From assembly GCA_016867235.1 (NCBI GenBank), contig VGJY01000033.1:1-32783 (forward strand): a DNA stretch of 32,783 nucleotides, written 5' to 3'. This stretch comes from Candidatus Tanganyikabacteria bacterium. Its GTDB lineage: Bacteria; Cyanobacteriota; Sericytochromatia; S15B-MN24; VGJW01. A model generated the notes under the pieces. That model had not been told where the DNA came from, did no database searches, and saw nothing but the letters and a program-made list of their open reading frames with translations. Both the position numbers and the translations under genes were made by a program. This document shows, in pieces, positions 22,858-29,825 of the stretch (position 1 is the first letter of the stretch; every line of letters begins with the position of its first letter).

Positions 22858-24882
22858 TCAACCGGCGCCGGAGAGGATGCTGCGGGGCGCGCCGGCGGCG
22901 GCCGGACTGCCCTCGCGGGTGAGGTCGAAGATCTTGGCCTCGACGAAGATGGCGAGCAGGTCGTTGTCGATGTTGCCGTCCTTGGCTTCGTACTCGAGGA
23001 TCTTGAGCGCCTTGTCCAGGGGGACGGCCTTCTTGTAGGGGCGATCGCTCGCCGTCAGGGCGTCGTAGATGTCGGCGATGGTCATCATCTTGGACTGGAT
23101 GGGGATTTCCTTGGCCTGCAGGCGGTTGGGGTAACCCGAGCCGTTGAGCTTCTCGTGGTGGGCGTAGGCGATGGCCGGGACGCCCTGCAACTCGGTCGTC
23201 CAGGGGATCTGCGACAGGAAGCGGTACGTGTGAGTCACGTGGCTCTCTATTTCGAGGCGTTCCTTCGCATCGAGCGATCCGCGGCGGATGGACAGGTAGC
23301 CGACCTCTTCGGGCGTGAGGAGGTTGCGCGAGCCGCCCTGCGTGTCCACGAAGGTGCGCTGGGCTATTTCGAGCAGGGTGGCGAAGTTGCCGTCTTCGAG
23401 GACCGTGGGCTCGTTGGCTTCCAGGATGACCTTGATGAAGCGCTCGACCTCATCGAGTTGCTTCTCGAACTCGGACTTGAACAGGCCGTGCTGCGCCATG
23501 AAATCTTCGCGGCCATGTTCGAGCAGGTAATCCAGTTGCTTCTGGGCATGGTCGGCCTCCAGGGCCTTGCGGATGTACTCGAAACGGCTGCTGACCAGGT
23601 CAAGGTGCCAGGGATACAGCTTCTTGGCCTTGACCAGCACCTCCTCGCGGACGCCGACCTTGCCGAAATCGTGCAGGAGCGACGCGTAGCGGATCTCCTT
23701 GATCTGCTCCCTGCTGAACGCCACGTCCTTGAAACGGCCGTTGTCGATGCGGTCCACGACCTCGGCGAGGCCGACCGTCAGGGCTGCGACCCGGGAGCTG
23801 TGGCCCGAGGTGGTGGGATCTCGACTTTCAATCGCGGTGACCGACGCATTCACGAAGCCTTCGAACAGGCTCTGGATGTTCTTGTAGAGGATGTTGTTCT
23901 CCAGCGCGACGGCCGCCTGGCTGGCCAGGGAGTTGACCAGTTCCTCCGACCAGGAGTCGAACGGCATGACCTGCTGGTCGACGACTTTCTCGTCTAGCAG
24001 GATGGTCTCCCAATGGTTCTTGCGGTTGATCAACTGGACTATCCCGATGGTCTCGTTGTTGCGGTTCTTCATCGGCACCACCAGCATCGACTTGGTGCGA
24101 TAGCCGGTCTTCTGGTCCCAGTTGCGATCGAAGCGGTACGCCGCGCCTGGCGGGAGGTGGTAGACGTCCGACAGGTTGAGGCTGATGCCCGATAGCGCCA
24201 CGTAGCCCGCGATGGAGCCGCGGCTGATGGGCATCGTGTATTCCTTGTACGAGAGGTTGAAGCTGTCGTTTTGCGACAGCTTGAAGCGCAGGATCTTCTC
24301 CTTGTGGGGCGTGTCCTCGACCAGATACAGCGAGCCGGCGTCAGCCAGCGTGACCTCGCGGCACTTGCGCAAGATGAGATCGAGCAGGGCGTCGTGATCG
24401 CGCTCGGTCGACAGGGCCACGCCGATGCGATTGAGCTCCTGCAGCTTGCGCGAGTAGGCATCCAGCTCCGAGATGACGCGCGCGGTCTCCAGGCGGCTGT
24501 TGAGGTACAGGTAGGCGCTGGCGACGGTTCGCCGGATGTGGCGCAGGTTGTAGGGCAGGGGCTCGAAGGCCCAGACTAGCTCGGCGGGGATTGCCTCGTA
24601 CACGCTCTCCTGGCCGGGCGGATTGAGGGCGATAGCGACGCCCGCGTCGCGCAAAAACGCCGACAGGGTCTCGACCACGCCCTCGGCTCCGGCCACGAGG
24701 CCGGGATCGAGCAGGAGGACCTGGGGAACGCCATGCGGCGCGCCCTGCGTCGAGGTGGGCAGGGCCTCGGCCAGCTTTTCGATCCGGATGCAATGCACGC
24801 CATCGGCTTCCAGGGCCGCGACGAGCGCATCGTGCTCTGAGCCAGCGGGAGCGAGGAACCGCTTCTCGGCGGGATCGTCCAT
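22858..24882 (-). CDS. GAF-HD-GYP protein, putative cyclic-di-GMP phosphodiesterase (674 aa)
   Basis: The start is ATG 24882 rather than ATG 24891, since the latter overlaps the TATAAT box. Residues 1-~125 form a small receiver-like domain, ~150-330 a GAF domain (AGSLYLVED..MPISRGSIAGYVALSG..SMLVVPMKNRNNETIGIVQLINRK), and ~360-655 an HD-GYP domain with HSSRVAALT, LLHDFGKVGV (~404) and HHEKLNGSGYPNRL (~580). The HD and GYP motifs are ~175 residues apart instead of ~60, due to a helical, acidic insertion. HD-GYP enzymes hydrolyse cyclic di-GMP; all key motifs are present. It is divergent from a PAS histidine kinase. Confidence 0.92.
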   Translation of the reverse strand: MDDPAEKRFLAPAGSEHDALVAALEADGVHCIRIEKLAEALPTSTQGAPHGVPQVLLLDPGLVAGAEGVVETLSAFLRDAGVAIALNPPGQESVYEAIPAELVWAFEPLPYNLRHIRRTVASAYLYLNSRLETARVISELDAYSRKLQELNRIGVALSTERDHDALLDLILRKCREVTLADAGSLYLVEDTPHKEKILRFKLSQNDSFNLSYKEYTMPISRGSIAGYVALSGISLNLSDVYHLPPGAAYRFDRNWDQKTGYRTKSMLVVPMKNRNNETIGIVQLINRKNHWETILLDEKVVDQQVMPFDSWSEELVNSLASQAAVALENNILYKNIQSLFEGFVNASVTAIESRDPTTSGHSSRVAALTVGLAEVVDRIDNGRFKDVAFSREQIKEIRYASLLHDFGKVGVREEVLVKAKKLYPWHLDLVSSRFEYIRKALEADHAQKQLDYLLEHGREDFMAQHGLFKSEFEKQLDEVERFIKVILEANEPTVLEDGNFATLLEIAQRTFVDTQGGSRNLLTPEEVGYLSIRRGSLDAKERLEIESHVTHTYRFLSQIPWTTELQGVPAIAYAHHEKLNGSGYPNRLQAKEIPIQSKMMTIADIYDALTASDRPYKKAVPLDKALKILEYEAKDGNIDNDLLAIFVEAKIFDLTREGSPAAAGAPRSILSGAG

Positions 24883-24889
24883 CAAACGC

Positions 24890-24895
24890 ATTATA
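24890..24895 (-). promoter_or_regulatory. Consensus -10 TATAAT, 7 nt before ATG 24882
   Basis: A perfect TATAAT on the minus strand is followed by seven bases and ATG. No Shine-Dalgarno precedes the ATG, implying a leaderless mRNA. No -35 match is seen at 16-18 bp. Confidence 0.6.
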
Positions 24896-24944
24896 CCTGA
24901 ACGGGCCGCCTGCCCCCGAGGACCGTCGGCCGCGACCGGCAGGC

Positions 24945-24973
24945 TTCACAAATTCGCAAGGATTCTTTATAAC
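24945..24973 (+). promoter_or_regulatory. Promoter of the PAS histidine kinase gene
   Basis: TTCACA (24945-24950), a 17-bp spacer and TATAAC (24968-24973) give a good sigma-70-type match in AT-rich sequence that stands out from the GC-rich background. The leader would be about 16 nt. It is divergent from the HD-GYP promoter, about 50 bp away. Confidence 0.6.
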
Positions 24974-24995
24974 AGTTTCTTACCACGAGCCTTGG

Positions 24996-26161
24996 ATGCA
25001 GAGAAACGACAATCAGCCGCCCCCGGCCGACGCCCTTCAGACCGAAGCGCGGTTCAGGAGCCTGCTGGAAGCCGCCCCCGACGGTATCGTCATCGTCGCG
25101 GCCGACGGCGGAATAGTCCTGGTCAACACCCAGACCGAGCACCTGTTCGGCTACCGCCGTGAGGACCTCGTGGGCAAGCCGGTCGAGATCCTCATCCCCG
25201 GCCGCTTCGCATCGCATGAGTCGCATCGCGCGAAGTACTTCGAGACCCCGCGCACCCGGCCGATGGGCGCCGGCCTCGACCTTTACGGGCGGCGGGCCGA
25301 CGGCAGCGAGTTCCCGGTCGAAATCAGCCTGAGCCCCCTGGTCGAGGGCGACCAGGTGCTGGTCACCGCCATCGTCCGCGACGTGACCGAGCGCAAGCTG
25401 GCCGAGGCGCAGCGTCTCGACGCGCTGCGCCAAGCCGACAAGGTGAAGGATGAGTTCCTCTCCATCCTTTCGCACGAATTGCGGACGCCCATCAACGCGA
25501 TCACCGGGTTCGGCAGCACGATGCTCGACGGCGTGTTCGGGGAGGTGCCCGAGCGGCAGCGGCCGTACCTGGCCCGGATGCTGGAAGCCGCCGACGCGCT
25601 CGCCTACCTCGTGGACGATCTGCTGGACATGACCCGCATCCAGGCCGGGAAGTTCGCGATTGCGCCGGTGCCGCACGATTTCGGCAAGGTGCTGCAGGAG
25701 GCCGTGAGTCGCTTCGGCACGCAGGCCGAGGGCAAGGGCATCCGTCTCGAACTGGCCTTCTCGGATGGCGTCGAGCGGGTCCATGGCGATCCGCTGCGGC
25801 TCGGCCAGGTGCTCAACAATTTGCTGTCCAACGCCGTCAAGTTCACGCCCGAGGGCGGCGCGATCGCCGTAAGTGCCAGACTGGCAGGCGATGCGTTGCG
25901 CTGCGAGGTCGCCGATACCGGGCCGGGCATCCCGGACGAGGCTCGCGGCCGCGTGTTCGAGCGCTTCGCGCAGCTCGACACGAGCGCCACGCGCCGGGAG
26001 CGCGGCCTGGGCCTCGGCCTGTCTTTGCCAAGGCCATCGTGGAGGGCCACGGCGGGCGCATCGGCGTGGAGAGCGCCCCCGGGCGGGGCAGCCGCTTCTG
26101 GTTCGAGATCCCCACGCAGGTCGCGCCGGACCGGGTGTCCGATACCGCCATGCAAGTTTGA
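24996..26161 (+). pseudogene. PAS sensor histidine kinase with a single-base frameshift near the C-terminus
   Basis: The protein starts at ATG 24996 with a PAS domain (~18-135, FRSLLEAAPDGIVIVAADG). It continues into HisKA with phospho-acceptor His160 in SILSHELRTP, an N-box LNNLLSNAVKFTPEGG, G1 ADTGPGIPDEARGRVFERF and G2 GLGLGLS. At 26021-26030 (GTCTTTGCCA) the frame is lost. In the next frame the normal end continues: AKAIVEGHGGRIGVESAPGRG and SRFWFEIP, stopping at TGA 26159-26161. One base is missing relative to an intact ~388-aa kinase. Without correction, translation continues out of frame to 26555 through unrelated residues. This is either a real mutation or a sequencing/assembly error. 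No response regulator lies beside it; cytoplasmic, no membrane segments. Confidence 0.85.
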
Positions 26162-26257
26162 CCGACTCATGACCGATCTTGACGCGGTGGCGACCCACGG
26201 CCGGCCGCCGCGGTGCTACAACCGGACTTGCACCCTCGTGTCAGGAGATTTCGCGCC

Positions 26258-27031
26258 GTGCTTCCCGCCAAGATCTCGCCTGCCCGCCGCGCCGGCCACC
26301 ATCCGCATGGCGATGTGCTGCCGCCGTTGCCGGCCCACTACCCGGACGATCGGCGGCGCTTCTACCCGGGCGGCCTGCCGGCGCCGCGCGAGCCGGTCAA
26401 CGGCCTGCTTCACCTTGGCGGCCTGGTGGCGGCCATCGTGGGCACGATCCTGCTGGTGGCGGCATGCCGCGACGACAGTTCCCGGATGGTCACGGCCGGA
26501 ATCTTCGGCCTCGCGATGTGCGGCTGCTTCCTCGCCTCGGCGCTGCATCACCTGATCAACGCGCGCCGGAGCACCGAGTTGCGGCTCTGGCGACTCGATC
26601 ACGCGGCGATCTATCCCTTCATTGCCGGTAGCTACACGCCTGTGTGCGTGCACGTCCTGCCGGCGCCCGGCGGGTTGTGGCTCCTCGGGGCCGTCTGGGC
26701 GCTGGCCGTCGCCGGCATGGTCTACAAGATAGGGTTCGCGCCCGATCCGCCGAGCCTGGCGCATCCGCCTGGCAAGATCGATACGGCGCTGTACGTGGCC
26801 ATGGGCTGGGTCGCCGCGTTCCAGCTACCGCAGCTGGTGGCGCAGTCGCTGCCCGGCACCCTCCCCCTGGTCGTCCTTGGCGGCCTCGCCTACTCGGTCG
26901 GCGCGATCATCCTGTCGCGGCGCCTCCTGGATTTCCGGCCGGGGCTGCTCGGCCACCACGAGATCTGGCACCTGTGCGTGCTGCTGGGCGCGGGCCTGAT
27001 CTATTCCTACGTGTTCCTGAACCTCGTCTGA
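26258..27031 (+). CDS. PAQR/hemolysin III-family membrane protein (257 aa)
   Basis: GTG 26258 has AGGAGA nine bases upstream; an earlier GTG (26213) has none. The protein has a ~55-residue soluble N-terminus followed by about seven hydrophobic segments from GLLHLGGLVAAIVGTILLVA to the C-terminal LLGAGLIYSYVFLNLV. Family signatures are ASALHHLIN (~103), LDHAAIYPFIAGSYTPV (~122-138) and GHHEIWHLCVLLG (~237); the His residues of these motifs bind zinc in adiponectin-receptor-like proteins and suggest a lipid hydrolase (ceramidase-like) activity. The TGA stop (27029-27031) is the duplicated target of the next repeat element. Confidence 0.88.
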   Translation: MLPAKISPARRAGHHPHGDVLPPLPAHYPDDRRRFYPGGLPAPREPVNGLLHLGGLVAAIVGTILLVAACRDDSSRMVTAGIFGLAMCGCFLASALHHLINARRSTELRLWRLDHAAIYPFIAGSYTPVCVHVLPAPGGLWLLGAVWALAVAGMVYKIGFAPDPPSLAHPPGKIDTALYVAMGWVAAFQLPQLVAQSLPGTLPLVVLGGLAYSVGAIILSRRLLDFRPGLLGHHEIWHLCVLLGAGLIYSYVFLNLV

Positions 27032-27157
27032 TAGCGCGGCTCTGATGACTTCGCTCCGGCATCGCGGCCGGCACGGAGGCCGGCCCCACCCGTTGCATCG
27101 GTGGCGCAGGCCTCCGTGCCTGCGTCCGATAGGCGCCAGGTCATTTGAGCGCCGCTA
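27032..27157 (-). mobile_element. MITE-like element, copy 4 (complete, reverse orientation)
   Basis: A complete 126-bp copy in reverse orientation, nearly identical to the copy at 1497-1622. TGA flanks both sides (27029-27031 and 27158-27160). The left TGA is the stop codon of the PAQR gene, so insertion left that protein unchanged. The 27158-27195 remainder holds the -10 box of the next operon. Confidence 0.93.
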
Positions 27158-27184
27158 TGATACGCCAGGGCCGGCGGCTCCGGG

Positions 27185-27190
27185 TAGAAT
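27185..27190 (+). promoter_or_regulatory. -10 element TAGAAT, 5 nt before GTG 27196
   Basis: TAGAAT ends five bases before the GTG start of the acyl-CoA dehydrogenase. AGG lies between but too close to act as a ribosome site. It lies just 25 bases past the repeat element, whose insertion could have changed upstream control. Confidence 0.5.
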
Positions 27191-27195
27191 AGGCC

Positions 27196-28365
27196 GTGGA
27201 CTTTCGACTGTCGGACGAGCAGCGCGCCGCCCAGGAGATGGCGCATGACTTCGCCGCGCGCGAACTCCGGCCGATCGCCCTCGAATGCGACCTTGCCCAC
27301 GCGTTCCCCCCGGACCTCCTGGGCAAGGCGGCGGCCCTCGGCCTCAACAGCATGGGCATCCCGCCGGAGTACGGCGGCGCGGGCTTCGACCACGTCACCC
27401 AGGCGCTCATCTACGAGGAGCTCGCCTGGGGCTGCGCGGGCCTGGCCGCCACGATCATGGGCACCATGCTGGCGGCCTACCCCGTCATGCTGGGTGGCAC
27501 GCCCGAGCAGCAGCAGGTCTGGCTCACGCGGCTGGCCGATCCGCGCGGCACCTACGGGGCCATCGCCATCACCGAGGCCGGCGCCGGTTCGGACGCGGCG
27601 GCCATGACCACCCGCGCGATCAGGGAAGGCGACTTCTACCGGTTGCGCGGGGCCAAGCGCTTCATCACCAACGGCGGCATCGGCGACGTCTACGTCGTCT
27701 TCGCGACCCTGGATCCCGGGCAGGGCGGCAAGGCCATCTGCGCTTTCCTGGTCGACGGCCACGCGCCGGGCGTGTCGGCCGGCAAGAAGGAACGCAAGAT
27801 CGGGCTTTGCGCCTCGCATACCGGGGAAATCCTGCTCGACGACGTGCGGGTGCCGGCGGCGGATCGCCTCGGCCCCGAGGGTGCCGGCTTTGGCGCGGTG
27901 CTCCGGTTCTTCCAGGCGTCGCGCCCGATGGTCGGCGCGGTGGCGGTGGGCATCGCCCGGGCGGCCTACGAGGCGGCCCTGGCGTATGCGTTCGAGCGCG
28001 AGCAGTTCGGCTCGGTCGTCTTCAAGAACCAGGGCGTGAGCTTCCCCCTGGCCGACATGGCCATCCAGATCGAGGCGGCCCGCAACCTGGTCCACAAGGC
28101 CTGCTGGTTGCTGGATACCGGCCAGGATGCCGGGCTCGCCGGGTCGTTCGCCAAGTGCTTCGCCACCGACATGGCCATGCAGGTCGCGGACGCCGCGGTG
28201 CAGGTCCTGGGCGGGTACGGCCTGATGCACGAGTACCACGTCGAGAAGTGGCTGCGCGACGCCAAGGTGCTGCAGATCGTCGAGGGCACCAACCAGATCC
28301 AGCGGCTGATAGTCAACGACTACCAGGCGCGCGCCATGGCCCGGCGGCCGGCGGCCAAGGCATGA
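27196..28365 (+). CDS. Acyl-CoA dehydrogenase (389 aa)
   Basis: This FAD enzyme oxidises acyl-CoA to 2-enoyl-CoA. The family pattern is complete: DFRLSDEQRAAQEMAHDFAAREL at the start, YGAIAITEAGAGSDAAA (~120-136), FEREQFGSVVFKNQGVSF, QVLGGYGLMHEYHVEKWLRDAK and the catalytic Glu363 in IVEGTNQIQRL, the position used by short/medium-chain enzymes. Start GTG 27196 is fixed by the MDFRLSDEQ-type N-terminus. It leads a four-gene operon and its TGA overlaps the next ATG. Electrons would pass to an electron-transfer flavoprotein, not encoded here. Confidence 0.95.
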   Translation: MDFRLSDEQRAAQEMAHDFAARELRPIALECDLAHAFPPDLLGKAAALGLNSMGIPPEYGGAGFDHVTQALIYEELAWGCAGLAATIMGTMLAAYPVMLGGTPEQQQVWLTRLADPRGTYGAIAITEAGAGSDAAAMTTRAIREGDFYRLRGAKRFITNGGIGDVYVVFATLDPGQGGKAICAFLVDGHAPGVSAGKKERKIGLCASHTGEILLDDVRVPAADRLGPEGAGFGAVLRFFQASRPMVGAVAVGIARAAYEAALAYAFEREQFGSVVFKNQGVSFPLADMAIQIEAARNLVHKACWLLDTGQDAGLAGSFAKCFATDMAMQVADAAVQVLGGYGLMHEYHVEKWLRDAKVLQIVEGTNQIQRLIVNDYQARAMARRPAAKA

Positions 28366-29825
28366 CAATCGGCATTTCGAGCTTCGGCTGCTACTTGCCG
28401 CGGGGCACGCTGTCGCGCCGGGCCATCGCGGACGCCTGGGGCCAGACGCCGGAATTCGCCCTGGGCGTGCGCGCCGTCGCCTGGTTCGACGAGGACGCCC
28501 TGACCATGGCGGTCGAGGCCGGCGCCGAGGCCCTCCTGGGCACCGAACGTCAGGCCGTCGGCGCCGTGTTCGTGGCCACCACGAGCGCGCCGTTCGCGGA
28601 GAAGTCGGTCGCCGACGTCGTCGCCGCCGCACTGGACCTGCGTGGCGAGATCCTCACGGCCGACTTCGGCGGCTCCACGCGGGCTTTCTCGGCGGCCCTG
28701 CGCGCGGCGTGCGACGCCGTGCAGGCCGGCAGTTGCCGCAATGCGCTCGTCATCGCCTCCGACATGCGGCAGGTGCCTCCGGGCTCCCCGGCCGAGCCAG
28801 GCCTGGGCGACGCCGCCGCGGCGTTCGTCGTCGGCAGCGACGGCCTGCTGGCCGAAATCGAGCAATTGGTCACGCTTTCGGACGATTTCACCCCGGTCTG
28901 GCGCCTGGCCGGCGACCGCTTCCTGTCCTCCGACGACGACAAGGTCGCGCAGGAGGCGTACGTGGCAGCCGCGCTGCAAGTGGCGCGCCGGACGCTGGAT
29001 GCCGCGGCCCGGGACACGGCCGACCTGACGACCATCGTGGCGTACGCGCCCGATTCCGGGGCGTTCCGGACGTTGCTGCGAGCCTCCGGGATGGGCGAGA
29101 AGTTCCATACCGCGACGCTGCACGGCGAGGTGGGCAACTCGGGTGCGGCCAACCTGCCGCTCCAGCTCTGCGCCGCGCTGGAAGAAGCGCAGCCGGGCGA
29201 TCGCCTGCTCGCGGTCAACTGGGGTGGCACCGCCGACGGCCTCCTGCTGCGCTGCACCGACGCCGTCGCGCAGGTTCCGGGCGCGGCCCGGCGCGGCATC
29301 CAGACCTGGCTGGACGGCCGCGCGGCGCTCCAGTACCAGGAATACTTGCGGCACCGCGACCTGCTTGCTTCGCCCGGCGGCTTGTGGAGCCTCGATCCCT
29401 TCTCGTCCCTCACCGCCGCGCGGCGCGAGTCCAGGCAGCTACTGCGCTTGCACGGTGTCCGTTGCCAGGCGTGCGGCGCCGTGCTCTATCCGGTGCGGCC
29501 GGCCTGCCGCGCATGTGGCGGCGACGGCCCCTTCGACGACTTCCGCCTGGCGCGGCGCGGGGTGGTGGTCACCTGGAACCGCGACCACGTCTATCCCGGC
29601 TTCGGCTCGCCCGTGGCCAACGTCGTCGTGGACCTCGAAGGCGGCGGCCGGCTCCTGACGCAGCTTGCCGAGGGAACGCCGGCGATCGGGATGCCGGTCG
29701 AACTCGCGCTGCGCCGGCTTCACGCCGGCCGCAACCTGCCGCATTACTTCTGGAAGGCCCGGGCGCCGCGCGGCGTGCCGGCGGTGCCCGCGCCACCCGC
29801 CACGGCGGCGGAGGTCTCGTCTTGA
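28362..29825 (+). CDS. KAS III/HMG-CoA synthase-like protein with C-terminal DUF35 OB-fold (487 aa)
   Basis: ATG 28362 overlaps the dehydrogenase stop. Residues 1-~340 match the thiolase-fold 3-oxoacyl-ACP synthase III/HMG-CoA synthase superfamily (ISSFGCYLPRGTLSR; GAVFVATTSAPFAEKSVADVV; LHGEVGNSGAANLPLQL). At the place of the usual active Cys it reads ADFGGSTRAFSAAL, so the catalytic Cys appears replaced. Residues ~350-470 are a DUF35-type zinc-ribbon plus OB fold, with Cys368, 371, 382 and 385 and then RGVVVTWNRDHVYPGFGSPVANVVVDLEGGGRL. DUF35 proteins partner thiolases in steroid side-chain cleavage and acetoacetyl-CoA/HMG-CoA channeling. Here the DUF35 protein directly precedes a thiolase, so it probably forms a complex with it rather than catalysing alone. 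Confidence 0.85.
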   Translation: MTIGISSFGCYLPRGTLSRRAIADAWGQTPEFALGVRAVAWFDEDALTMAVEAGAEALLGTERQAVGAVFVATTSAPFAEKSVADVVAAALDLRGEILTADFGGSTRAFSAALRAACDAVQAGSCRNALVIASDMRQVPPGSPAEPGLGDAAAAFVVGSDGLLAEIEQLVTLSDDFTPVWRLAGDRFLSSDDDKVAQEAYVAAALQVARRTLDAAARDTADLTTIVAYAPDSGAFRTLLRASGMGEKFHTATLHGEVGNSGAANLPLQLCAALEEAQPGDRLLAVNWGGTADGLLLRCTDAVAQVPGAARRGIQTWLDGRAALQYQEYLRHRDLLASPGGLWSLDPFSSLTAARRESRQLLRLHGVRCQACGAVLYPVRPACRACGGDGPFDDFRLARRGVVVTWNRDHVYPGFGSPVANVVVDLEGGGRLLTQLAEGTPAIGMPVELALRRLHAGRNLPHYFWKARAPRGVPAVPAPPATAAEVSS

